From PSLL01 sp964389705 (lineage in GTDB: Bacteria > Desulfobacterota_D > UBA1144 > Nemesobacterales > CSP1-2): a stretch of DNA of 61,713 nt. Numbering within the stretch: the first letter of the stretch is position 1; each line of letters begins with the position of its first letter. Under the pieces are notes generated by a model. It did not search any database, was not told the DNA's origin, and was given only the letters and a program-made list of their open reading frames with translations. Positions 1 through 8,390 of this stretch are shown one piece after another. Location of the stretch: contig CAYMEO010000003.1 in NCBI GenBank assembly GCA_964389705.1, forward strand, positions 1 to 61,713. The letters are read 5' to 3'. A program made the position numbers and the translations under genes.

Positions 1-80
1 TTAAATCAATGGGTTCAGAATCTCGAATCCATACAGAGTTTCAATTCATATCCAAGGAAAATCCCGCTTTTATATGGTAG
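1..80 (+). CDS. possible 3' end of an upstream gene (partial)
   Basis: Frame 3 is open from the left edge and stops with TAG at 78-80, 10 nt before the ATG of the VWA gene. It reads KSMGSESRIHTEF followed by about 12 more residues. The close spacing would fit an operon with the VWA gene. The frame of the VWA gene is also open through 1-90, so this short tail is only a plausible reading and no family can be named. Confidence 0.3.
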   Translation, partial: KSMGSESRIHTEFQFISKENPAFIW

Positions 81-90
81 ATTAAATCTG

Positions 91-2340
91 ATGCTCCACG
101 AGGTTGAGAGGTTTATCTTTCTAAATCCGCCTGGAATCTTGGGTTGGACTTTAATTCTAATTCTATTCTTCGTCGTTCTTTACTGCGCTTTGAGGAATAC
201 CAAAAAAATAAGGGTATTAAAAAAGAGAGCTGTTCTCATTTCTCTTAGGGTCGTGTCGTTTTTACTTATAGTCTTCATACTCCTAAATCCGGCGCTGAGG
301 ATTGAGCAATACAGAGAGGAAAAACCCCACCTCGCAATCCTCGTTGACCGCTCATGGAGCATGACGCTTCCAGTGGATCAGTCGGGAACATCGCGGATTG
401 TGGCTGTAAGGAATTTCTTTCAAAAACACAGCGACTTTTTCTCAAGGATTGAAAAGGATTTTATTGTTGACTACTACGTACTTGATAAATCCCTCAAGCC
501 CGCCTCATTGGATTCTATATATGCAGACGAACCGACCGGTGAAGGCACGGATATCGGCGAGGCTATCAAAGAGTTGGACAATATTTACCATCCGGGTGAG
601 CTTAGCTCGGTTATCCTCTTTTCAGACGGTGCCGACAACGGCGCAATGAGAAGAGACGCAGATGAGTTACTAAAGAGTATTGATTTTCATATAAATACGG
701 TCGGCACTTCAGATGACAAGATCCGAGATATATGGATTGACAGCGTAAGGGCGAGCGAGGTTGCCTTTCTGAGATACCCCGTTTCAGTGGATGTTATGAT
801 TAAATCCGACGGGTTTAAAGCACATAATCTTCCCATAACCCTAAAAGAGGGGAAAAATGTCATCTCAACACAAGAGATTTCTATAGACTCGGGAGAGGAA
901 AAGAAGGTAGAGTTTGTAATTACACCGACATCACTTGGGAGGAAGATTTATACGGTCTCTATTCCTGTATCTGCGGGCGAATTGATAAAAGAGAACAACC
1001 AAAAGTCATTTGCGATGGATGTTATAGTTAACAGGATCCGCGTGCTACATGTGGCTGGAGCCCCATCATGGGATGTGAGGTTTTTAAGAAAGGCTCTCAA
1101 GAAAAACCCAAACATCGACCTTATTGCGTTTTTCATACTGAGGAGTGCCTCTGATCTCGTATTTGCCCCTCAAAATGAGTTGAGCCTTATTCCATTTCCC
1201 GTTGATGAGCTTTTTGGAACCGAACTCGGAACATTTGATGTCGTAATATTCCAGAATTTTGACTTTCGACCCTATGGAATCTATGGCTTTCATCTTGAGA
1301 AGTTGAGGGATTACATAGAGGGAGGCGGGTCATTTCTTATGATAGGGGGTGACAAGAGTTTTGATAGCGGAAGCTATGGTGGAACCCCACTCTCTGAAAT
1401 CCTTCCTGTAGAGCTTAGCTCAATCCCCCCACGGATTGAGGAGACATTTACTACTGAGAGATTCCACGTCAAACTTACCCCAATTGGAGCCCGTCATCCG
1501 GTTATGAGGGTTATTCCCGATGAGAGGGAAAATGAAGACTCATGGAAGGGTATGCCTGAGCTTGATGGTTTCAATAAGGTTGAAGGGTTAAAACCCCACG
1601 TTCTTTCCCTAATGGAGACGCCAAATGGAGAGCCAGTTTTGACACTCAGTCGGGTCAAATCTGGAAGGGTTGCTGCGTTTCTTGCTGATTCTTCATGGAA
1701 ATGGAATTTTATTCGCGCAGGGCAGGGGGATGTCTCGCCTTTTTATGAGGAGTTCTGGAACCGGCTGATCTTGTGGTTGATAAATGACCCGGAGTTGAAG
1801 GACGTAAGGATAAAGACAGATAAGGCTCTGTATGCCATTGGGGAGAACACAAAGGTGGATGTACGTGTGGCTAATTATGGAGGCATAGAGAAGGGAATCG
1901 AGGCCTCCGTTGTACTTCCGGATGGCACACAAGGGGGACTGAGTCTTGAAAAAACGGACGTAGATAGGTTCAGTGCTAGAATAAAGGCCGAACAATACGG
2001 GGCTTACACAGTAAGGGTTAAATCCGAAGGCGGGGATGATTTGGGTGCCGGAGAAGATGGCAATAGCGATGAGACAGAGTTTCTCGTTGAGCCCCCGGAG
2101 AACGAGCTCAAGAGCCCCACTACAAATGATGGCCTACTTAAGGCGATTTCAAAGAAGACGGGTGGCCATTTTATTACGGTTAAAGACGACCCTAAGAAAC
2201 TCGGGATTGATTTCTCCCCTAGAAAGACAATCGCGGGTTATAAGACAGTTCAATTATGGGATAAGCCCTGGTTTTTCATGGCCCTTTTGGCCTTTCTTTC
2301 TCTTGAGTGGCTGTTCTCTAGAAGATGGGGGCTTAGATAA
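91..2340 (+). CDS. membrane-anchored VWA / glutamine-amidotransferase-like protein
   Basis: A 749-residue inner-membrane protein. Two hydrophobic helices lie near residues 17-35 and 47-66, and one C-terminal helix lies near 725-743. Between them, a von Willebrand factor A domain follows with a MIDAS-type motif DRSWS at about 86-90 and LFSDGADNG at about 177-185. A class I glutamine-amidotransferase-like fold then runs through about 315-590 and lacks an obvious catalytic Cys triad, and a beta-rich segment precedes the last helix. This architecture is the large Bat/VWA family member often found beside MoxR ATPases and DUF58 proteins, implicated in envelope stress or metal-dependent complex assembly. 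No MoxR is visible here because the window starts at this gene. The frame is open upstream, but ATG 91 gives the expected short cytoplasmic N-terminus before the first helix. It ends next to coaX. Function is inferred only from architecture. Confidence 0.75.
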   Translation: MLHEVERFIFLNPPGILGWTLILILFFVVLYCALRNTKKIRVLKKRAVLISLRVVSFLLIVFILLNPALRIEQYREEKPHLAILVDRSWSMTLPVDQSGTSRIVAVRNFFQKHSDFFSRIEKDFIVDYYVLDKSLKPASLDSIYADEPTGEGTDIGEAIKELDNIYHPGELSSVILFSDGADNGAMRRDADELLKSIDFHINTVGTSDDKIRDIWIDSVRASEVAFLRYPVSVDVMIKSDGFKAHNLPITLKEGKNVISTQEISIDSGEEKKVEFVITPTSLGRKIYTVSIPVSAGELIKENNQKSFAMDVIVNRIRVLHVAGAPSWDVRFLRKALKKNPNIDLIAFFILRSASDLVFAPQNELSLIPFPVDELFGTELGTFDVVIFQNFDFRPYGIYGFHLEKLRDYIEGGGSFLMIGGDKSFDSGSYGGTPLSEILPVELSSIPPRIEETFTTERFHVKLTPIGARHPVMRVIPDERENEDSWKGMPELDGFNKVEGLKPHVLSLMETPNGEPVLTLSRVKSGRVAAFLADSSWKWNFIRAGQGDVSPFYEEFWNRLILWLINDPELKDVRIKTDKALYAIGENTKVDVRVANYGGIEKGIEASVVLPDGTQGGLSLEKTDVDRFSARIKAEQYGAYTVRVKSEGGDDLGAGEDGNSDETEFLVEPPENELKSPTTNDGLLKAISKKTGGHFITVKDDPKKLGIDFSPRKTIAGYKTVQLWDKPWFFMALLAFLSLEWLFSRRWGLR

Positions 2341-2355
2341 ATGGAGGGAGAAATC

Positions 2356-3120
2356 ATGCTTCTTGCAATAGATGTTGGAAACACGAACATTGTATTCGGG
2401 ATATTCGAGGGGAAAGAGATTGTAAGCCACTGGAGGATTGGAACCAATAGGGCTAAGACATCAGATGAGTATGGGGTTCTTTTTAGAAACCTATTTGAGG
2501 TAAAGGGAATAAACCTAGGCTTAATTAAAGGGGCTGCAATCTCATGCGTCGTTCCTCCTCTTCTTGGAACCTTGAACCATATGCTCAGGTCTTATTTCAA
2601 CGTAAATCCGCTTATCATAGAGCCCGGGGTAAAGACCGGTATGCCTATACTCTATAAGAATCCCCAAGAGGTGGGGGCCGACAGGATTGTAAACGCAGTT
2701 GCCGCTTTTGATAGGTATAAAAAGAGCGTCATAATTGTGGACTTTGGCACGGCTACGACATTTGATTGCATATCCGAAAGGGGCGAATACCTAGGAGGTA
2801 CTATTGCCCCTGGGCTTATCATATCTGCTGAGGCCCTTTTTGAGGCGGCATCAAAGCTCCCGAAGGTGGAGATTATAAGACCCAAAACGGTGATAGGGAG
2901 AACTACAGTCCACAGTATTCAATCCGGGCTTGTCTATGGATACGCTGGGCTTGTAGATGGGATTGTGGAGAGAATTCAGAAAGAGATGGGCACGAATCCA
3001 AAGGTGATTGCCACGGGGGGACTTGCGAACCTCATAACGCCTGAGAGCAAGACCATAGAAGAGGTGGATGAATTCCTCACATTAAAGGGGCTTAGGCTCA
3101 TTTATGAATGGAACTCATAG
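2356..3120 (+). CDS. coaX: type III pantothenate kinase
   Basis: Catalyses ATP-dependent phosphorylation of pantothenate, the first step of coenzyme A synthesis, in the cytoplasm. The N-terminus has the ASKHA phosphate-binding motif DVGNTN directly after the start. A second nucleotide-binding segment VDFGTATTFD and the glycine-rich ATGGLAN segment near the C-terminus are also present. Length 254 residues is normal for CoaX. An upstream in-frame ATG at 2341 exists, but the sequence GGAGG lies inside those first codons and is well placed as ribosome binding site for ATG 2356, which also gives the family-typical N-terminus MLLAIDVGNTN. The gene follows the VWA gene with minimal spacing and overlaps the next gene by 17 nt, suggesting one transcript. 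Confidence 0.93.
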   Translation: MLLAIDVGNTNIVFGIFEGKEIVSHWRIGTNRAKTSDEYGVLFRNLFEVKGINLGLIKGAAISCVVPPLLGTLNHMLRSYFNVNPLIIEPGVKTGMPILYKNPQEVGADRIVNAVAAFDRYKKSVIIVDFGTATTFDCISERGEYLGGTIAPGLIISAEALFEAASKLPKVEIIRPKTVIGRTTVHSIQSGLVYGYAGLVDGIVERIQKEMGTNPKVIATGGLANLITPESKTIEEVDEFLTLKGLRLIYEWNS

Positions 3121-3475
3121 TATTGTCATTCATAGGCATAAGACATCTCATCCGCATGATGACCTGGGGCTTGAGATAGACGGGGGGCTAAGGTCATGGA
3201 TCCTCCCTAGAGGTTTTCCTATCGGCGATGAAAAGAGGCTTGCGATAGAAGACCGAGTGCTCGGGTTTGTCTGCTCTGGGGCAATTATAGGCGACGGATA
3301 TGGGGTAGGGGAGGTGGAGATTTGGGATAAGGGGGTCTATAGGATTGAGCAGAGGAGCAATTCAAAGATTGTGTTTATAGCCCAGTGTGAGAGATTCTCC
3401 GGGAGATTCATTCTCCTACTCCCAAGCTGGGGGGGATGGAGCAAGAGGAGGTTGTGGGTTTTATTTAGGAATTGA
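3104..3475 (+). CDS. stand-alone LigD phosphoesterase-domain-like protein, active site altered
   Basis: A 123-residue protein that aligns by eye with the 3'-phosphoesterase (PE) domain of bacterial NHEJ ligase LigD: IHRHKTSHPHDDLGLEIDG (cf. RHxAxxLHYDxRLE), then LRSWILPRG (cf. LKSWAVPKG), then GYGVGEVEIWDKGVY (cf. GEYGAGTVxIWDxGxW), and a C-terminal GRFILLLP strand. The PE domain trims 3' ribonucleotides or phosphates at breaks. Counterparts of the first His (H12), second His (H18) and Asp (D20) are present. The catalytic Arg is Gly22 and the later His of the VEDH motif is Arg51, so activity is doubtful. Length equals one PE domain, with no polymerase or ligase attached and none elsewhere in the window. 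Its start lies within coaX, implying translational coupling. Confidence 0.72.
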   Translation: MNGTHSIVIHRHKTSHPHDDLGLEIDGGLRSWILPRGFPIGDEKRLAIEDRVLGFVCSGAIIGDGYGVGEVEIWDKGVYRIEQRSNSKIVFIAQCERFSGRFILLLPSWGGWSKRRLWVLFRN

Positions 3476-3692
3476 ATCCCCCTGTGCATTTGCACTGGCC
3501 TATAGCCTTCTTTTCTATAACTTCTACTGTCGATTGAACTGAACTCGATAAAAATCGGTATAACTCAAAAAAACCTTGCTTCGCACTATGTGCGGTGATA
3601 ACCTTAATATTGAATCTTTACATCGGCATTTGTCCAAATCTGCTAGCTGTTTGTGTGATGTACTTAGATGTACTTAGAGGATTCCACTGATT

Positions 3693-5408
3693 ATGGCCAA
3701 GTTTGGGGAAGGTTACTGCTGGACAATTAAAGATGACCCTTCGGTATGTCCATACATTAAGCCGGGAGAGGAGTATCTGCTGGGAGATGTTAAAAGGCGT
3801 ATTCAGGAAAAGTGCATCGAGTGCCATGAACTAAGGGGTGATCTAAAGGCAATTGCAGAGGAGAAGGGCTCTTTGTTTGAGGCGTTTCCGTTGATTCTCG
3901 ATGAACTTGTAAAAAGAGAGCAGAAACTAAAAAAATACGGGAGCTCTATTAAGATTAAAGAAGAAATGTTCGATATGCTTGTGCATCTCTCGACATCGCT
4001 CAAGCTTGTACTCAATCTGGACGAGATACTATATAAGGGTCTTGTGGCATTCACCACTGGAAACAGTTTTGGTTTCAATCGTGCTATTGTACTTCTTTCT
4101 CAGAATAGAAAGCTTCGCGGGTACTTTGCGCTCGGTCCTAAAGATCCGGAGGAGGCTTTTGCTATATGGAAGGATATTTCTGAAAAAAACCTCACCATAC
4201 CAGACCTTTTTAGATTTTCCCCTGATATATTCAAAAAGGAGAAGGAGAAGTTCACTGGGGTTCTTAGACAAATGGAGTTTGATATAAATGAGGGTATATT
4301 TAAAAGGGTTTTTAAAACCGGCATGGTTCTCGGAGTTGCCCCTGATGACACTAATATACTCAGAAACTTCTATCCTCCTGGTGTAATGCTCAGGGTTTCA
4401 CCTGAAGATGATGTGCCCAATGTCCTTCGCAGTTTCTATAGAGATACCCCATTTTGGATAGTTCCACTATTTTCTCATCTAAAGCGTCCTCTTGGAGCAA
4501 TACTACTTGATAATTTTCTTACAAGGAGGGAGGTATCAGAAGAGGAGTTAAAGGCAATAGAGATCTTTACTACAGAGATTTCGCTTGCCATTGAGAGGGG
4601 TCTGACTTATGAGGAATTGGAAGAGAAGGTTGAGACACTTGAGGAGGCAAACGTTAAACTAAAGGAGCATCAGGAGCTCATAATGAAGCTCAGAGAAGAG
4701 GCCTCAATCGGCGAGATGGTACTTCAGCTGACACACTCATTTAAGAACCCGGTCATTGCAATGGCAGGGCTTGCAAAGGTATTAAGAAAAAAAACCGATC
4801 CCGGATCGCATATTGCCAAGTATACTGATGCGATACTTGAAGAGGCTATTAAGCTTGAACAAACGCTTAAGGATTTTGTAAACCTGGTTAAAACTAAATA
4901 CATGTCGGATAAGTCATATATAGATGTAAACAAGGTAGTTGAACTACTATATCAGGAGAAGAGGGCAAAGGGAAAACTTCAGGGTGTGGATTTTCATCTT
5001 AAGCTGGGGGAAAACCTTCCCCCTGTTTTTGAAAACCGCTATCAGCTCTATAACTGCATTGAAAACGTGGTGAATAACTCGATTGAAGCAATGCCTGAAG
5101 GGGGCGAGCTTTTCATAGAGACAACGGCTCAAGATGGGTTTATCTATGTGAATATAAGAGACACCGGTCCCGGCATTCCGGCTGATGTTATGAAGAATCT
5201 CTTTAAGCCATTCTTTACGACAAAGACACTGGGGAGTGGCCTGGGCCTCTATACGTCGAAGGAGATAATTGAGAATATGGGCGGCCACATAGTCGTCTCA
5301 TGTGAGAGGGAGAAGGGTTGCAGCGTGACCATAAAAATCCCAACCGTAGAGTGGAATTTAAGTGGAGAGAAAAAAGAGGTGAATTATGAACAGGGTTTTA
5401 GTAGTTGA
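3693..5408 (+). CDS. GAF-domain sensor histidine kinase with N-terminal Cys motif
   Basis: A 571-residue soluble sensor kinase without membrane segments. Residues 9-45 hold a cysteine cluster (C9, C19, C41, C44 followed by H45) resembling the short metal-binding Cys modules found at the N-terminus of some deltaproteobacterial sensors. A GAF-like domain follows (about 85-310), then a coiled coil (about 305-340) leading to a dimerisation helix with the phospho-acceptor H-box THSFKNP near residue 348. The HATPase domain has the N box (NVVNNSIEAM), G1 (DTGPGIP) and G2 (GSGLGLY). The ATG at 3693 is preceded by GAGGA about 10 nt upstream. The stop overlaps the next gene, a lone receiver protein, by 23 nt, so the two form a cognate pair. 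The ligand is not deducible. Confidence 0.88.
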   Translation: MAKFGEGYCWTIKDDPSVCPYIKPGEEYLLGDVKRRIQEKCIECHELRGDLKAIAEEKGSLFEAFPLILDELVKREQKLKKYGSSIKIKEEMFDMLVHLSTSLKLVLNLDEILYKGLVAFTTGNSFGFNRAIVLLSQNRKLRGYFALGPKDPEEAFAIWKDISEKNLTIPDLFRFSPDIFKKEKEKFTGVLRQMEFDINEGIFKRVFKTGMVLGVAPDDTNILRNFYPPGVMLRVSPEDDVPNVLRSFYRDTPFWIVPLFSHLKRPLGAILLDNFLTRREVSEEELKAIEIFTTEISLAIERGLTYEELEEKVETLEEANVKLKEHQELIMKLREEASIGEMVLQLTHSFKNPVIAMAGLAKVLRKKTDPGSHIAKYTDAILEEAIKLEQTLKDFVNLVKTKYMSDKSYIDVNKVVELLYQEKRAKGKLQGVDFHLKLGENLPPVFENRYQLYNCIENVVNNSIEAMPEGGELFIETTAQDGFIYVNIRDTGPGIPADVMKNLFKPFFTTKTLGSGLGLYTSKEIIENMGGHIVVSCEREKGCSVTIKIPTVEWNLSGEKKEVNYEQGFSS

Positions 5409-5751
5409 TGATGAACCAAACGTAAGGCTTGTATATAGAGAGGTGCTAAGCGATGGGGGATACGAGGTTCTGGAGGCTGAATCTGCAAAAGAGATATTTG
5501 ATATACTCAAGGATGAACCAGTTGATCTGGTTGTACTAGATATAAAGCTCAGGTCTGAGAGCGGACTCGATGTGCTCCAAAGGATAGCAAATGATTTTCC
5601 TAATCTCCCTGTGATACTGTGTTCTGCCTATGTCTCTTTTCAAAATGATTATACCTCTTGGCTTGCAGAGAGCTATATTGTAAAGTCGAGTGATCCCGAA
5701 GACTTGCTTAGGGAGGTAAACAGAGTTTTAAAAAAAGGAGAATCTAAATGA
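5386..5751 (+). CDS. single-domain response regulator (receiver only)
   Basis: A 121-residue CheY-like protein. The acidic pair lies in VDDEPN, the phospho-acceptor Asp is in VVLDIKL at about residue 48, a Ser/Ala switch is in CSAY and the invariant Lys is in VKSSDP. There is no output domain, so it probably signals by protein contact or within a phosphorelay. Its start overlaps the end of the sensor kinase gene by 23 nt and its stop overlaps the start of the nucleotidyltransferase fusion by 4 nt, so all three are translationally coupled. This coupling suggests, but does not prove, that the sensor system influences the sugar-nucleotide enzyme. Confidence 0.9.
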   Translation: MNRVLVVDDEPNVRLVYREVLSDGGYEVLEAESAKEIFDILKDEPVDLVVLDIKLRSESGLDVLQRIANDFPNLPVILCSAYVSFQNDYTSWLAESYIVKSSDPEDLLREVNRVLKKGESK

Positions 5752-8246
5752 AAGCAGTAGTTCTTGCAGGGGGCTTTGGAACTAGAATAAAACCTCTTAC
5801 CTATTCCCTTCCAAAGCCAATGCTTCCCCTTGCGGGAAAGCCCATACTCGAACATGTATTGAATCTCCTAAAGAATCACGGAATTGCCGAACTTATATTC
5901 CTCCTATACTTTCAGCCTGAGGTAATAAAGAACTATTTTGGTGATGGAAGTGGATTTGGGGTAAAAATATACTATATAATTCCTCCTGAGGATTATGGAA
6001 CCGCGGGGGCCGTAAAATTTGCATCGGATTACCTCAAGGGTGAGGAGTCCTTTCTTATAATAAGCGGAGACCTTCTTACGGATGTGGATTTAACGAGCTT
6101 TATGGATTTTCATAAGAGTAAGAGGGCTATGGTCACAATCGGGCTTACATCCGTGAAGGATCCTCTGCAATTCGGAATCGTAATCACTGATAGCGATGGA
6201 AAGGTCATAAAGTTCCTTGAAAAACCCGGATGGGGTGAGGTCTTTAGCGATTCAGTAAATGCGGGAATCTATGGAATGGATACAGCGGTTCTTGATTCAA
6301 TTCCTGGGAGACAGGCTTTTGATTTTAGCCATGATCTATTTCCAAGACTTCTCAGTGAGGGAAAACCGATCTTCGGATTCTCACTCCTTGGCTATTGGCG
6401 CGATGTGGGTGATGCCACCTCATATTGGGAAGCCAATATGGATATATTAGCCGGAAGGCTGAGGGTGAAGGGTTCAGGGAGGCGACTCGATATAGTTGGA
6501 AAGGACATATGGCTTGGTGAGAATGTGGATATTGCTCCGGATGCAGAGCTTGGAGGAACCGTAATAATTGGAGAGGGTGTAAAGATAGAGGGAAAAGCGA
6601 GAATAAAGGATTCCATAATTGGCGACCGCTCCCTAATACATCGGGGTACAAAGATTCAAAAGAGCATACTGTGGAGGGATACATATATCGGTGAAAGCTC
6701 TGAGATTGAGGGAAGTGTTATATGCTCTAATGTAAGGGTCGGGAAGGAGGTGAAAATTGAACCCGGGGTGGTGGTCTCGGAGAACTGTTCAATAGGTGAC
6801 GGGGCGATCCTCAAAGAGGGGGTCAAAATCTGGCCTAGTAAGGAGGTTGAACCAGGCGCTATAGTGTCATCTAATCTTATATGGGGTGAGAGGTGGAAAA
6901 GGAGCCTATTTGAAGAATCAAAGGTCACGGGGCTTTCAAACTTTGAGCTTACCCCTGAGTTTGCGGCGAAGTTGGGAGCCGCATTTGCATCTTTTCTCCC
7001 AAGAGGCTCATCGGTTCTTGTAGGAAGGGACACACATAAGGCTCCAAGGATGATAAAACGTGCCTTTGTTGCAGGGGTTCTCTCTGCAGGTGTAAATGCA
7101 AGAGACCTCAAAGCGATTCCCATTCCTATTCTCCGTTATAAGCTCCAGACATTTGGTGAGGTAGGAGGGGCCTATTTTAAATACTCTCCCGAAAACCCTG
7201 AGGTAACTGAAATACTCTTTTATGATTCAAATGGGTTTGAGACATCCACATCGTTTGAGAAATCATTTGAGAGGATATTTCAGCGTGAGGATTTCCGCCG
7301 TGTGGAGGAGTGGGCGGTCGGAAGGATCTCAGATCTCAGTGGCATAGTGGATTTCTACAGGGAGGGGTTTATAAAGGTCATAAAAAGGGAGAGTATAAAG
7401 GAAAAGAGGTTCAGAATTGTAGTTGATTTCTCATTCGGTCCATCCGCTGAGTATTTTCCTTCTATTCTCAATGAACTCGGATGTGAGGTGATAAGCCTCA
7501 ATGCCTACACGACAGAGCACGGGGGCGCGATAGATGTAGATAGGGCACTCAAGCTCCTTTCAGATATTGTAAAGGTTACAGATGCGACCGCTGGGTTCTG
7601 GATTGACCCTTGGGCTGAGAGGCTCTACATAGTGGATGAAATGGGAAGGATTTATAGAGATATGGATTCATTTCTTCTCTTATTCCATCTGGTTCTTAAG
7701 GCCGAAGATTCTGGTACCATTGCGGTTCCTCTTTTTGTCCCTTCTTATTTAGAGGAGGTTGCCGAAGAAAACGGATTTAAAATAAAGAGAACTAAAAACA
7801 GTGTAAGGGCGTTATCGGAGTCTGTAAGGGATAAAGATGTAAGGGTCGTGAGTTTTCCAGACGGGAGGTTTATATTTACTGAATTTCAGACAGCCTATGA
7901 TGCGATGTTTGCTATTGCAAAGACAATTGAGATCATGTCAAGGCTTGATGTTAGGCTCTCTGAGGTCTCAAAGGAGGTTCCTGAGATCAATTTTCTCCAT
8001 GCTACTGTCCCCTGCCGATGGGAGTCAAAGGGAGTGGTAATGAGAAAGGTATCACAGGAGGCACTGGGGAAAAAGGCGACCTTCCTTGATGGTGTAAAGA
8101 TATCATTTGATGGCTCTTGGGTTCTTGTGTTTCCCGATCAGTATAAATCCGTTATTCATCTTTATACTGAGGCTAAGTCTGAAAAAGAGGTTCAGGTTCT
8201 CATTAGTGAGTACACAAAGAAGATAGAGAGTTGGGTAAGAAGCTAG
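5748..8246 (+). CDS. nucleotidyltransferase fused to phosphomannomutase-like domain
   Basis: An 832-residue fusion. Residues 1-235 are an NDP-sugar pyrophosphorylase domain with signature GGFGTRIKPLT and KPMLPLAGKPI, and the acidic residues of SGDLLTD for metal-dependent activation of a sugar 1-phosphate (probably mannose or glucose 1-phosphate). Residues about 245-380 are left-handed beta-helix hexapeptide repeats. Residues about 385-832 match the phosphoglucomutase/phosphomannomutase fold, but the catalytic Ser loop TASHNP reads KYSPENP near residue 480 and the metal loop DGDADR reads IDPWAER, so this half is probably not a mutase and may be regulatory. From general knowledge, similar fusions annotated as mannose-1-phosphate guanylyltransferase occur in cyanobacteria and actinobacteria. 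The start overlaps the receiver gene by 4 nt. The product nucleotide sugar is uncertain. Confidence 0.87.
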   Translation: MKAVVLAGGFGTRIKPLTYSLPKPMLPLAGKPILEHVLNLLKNHGIAELIFLLYFQPEVIKNYFGDGSGFGVKIYYIIPPEDYGTAGAVKFASDYLKGEESFLIISGDLLTDVDLTSFMDFHKSKRAMVTIGLTSVKDPLQFGIVITDSDGKVIKFLEKPGWGEVFSDSVNAGIYGMDTAVLDSIPGRQAFDFSHDLFPRLLSEGKPIFGFSLLGYWRDVGDATSYWEANMDILAGRLRVKGSGRRLDIVGKDIWLGENVDIAPDAELGGTVIIGEGVKIEGKARIKDSIIGDRSLIHRGTKIQKSILWRDTYIGESSEIEGSVICSNVRVGKEVKIEPGVVVSENCSIGDGAILKEGVKIWPSKEVEPGAIVSSNLIWGERWKRSLFEESKVTGLSNFELTPEFAAKLGAAFASFLPRGSSVLVGRDTHKAPRMIKRAFVAGVLSAGVNARDLKAIPIPILRYKLQTFGEVGGAYFKYSPENPEVTEILFYDSNGFETSTSFEKSFERIFQREDFRRVEEWAVGRISDLSGIVDFYREGFIKVIKRESIKEKRFRIVVDFSFGPSAEYFPSILNELGCEVISLNAYTTEHGGAIDVDRALKLLSDIVKVTDATAGFWIDPWAERLYIVDEMGRIYRDMDSFLLLFHLVLKAEDSGTIAVPLFVPSYLEEVAEENGFKIKRTKNSVRALSESVRDKDVRVVSFPDGRFIFTEFQTAYDAMFAIAKTIEIMSRLDVRLSEVSKEVPEINFLHATVPCRWESKGVVMRKVSQEALGKKATFLDGVKISFDGSWVLVFPDQYKSVIHLYTEAKSEKEVQVLISEYTKKIESWVRS

Positions 8247-8390
8247 GGTCTGAGAGAACCGAGATTTCTTGGGTATAATAATCCACATATAATTCTAATA
8301 GCTTATATGGTAGCGGTAGACTACTGGGTCTGTCTTAATGCAGTCTATTGATTTGTCTTAATTGGTATCGCCTAGTGGGAGGATTAGCAG

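Noticed and set aside
3476..3520. CTGTGCATTTGCACTGG resembling the dispersed element
   Set aside because: It is a short local match without the other conserved blocks.
6656..7123. 155-codon ORF on the - strand within the nucleotidyltransferase fusion
   Set aside because: It is antisense to a clearly conserved coding frame and has low-complexity composition typical of shadow frames.
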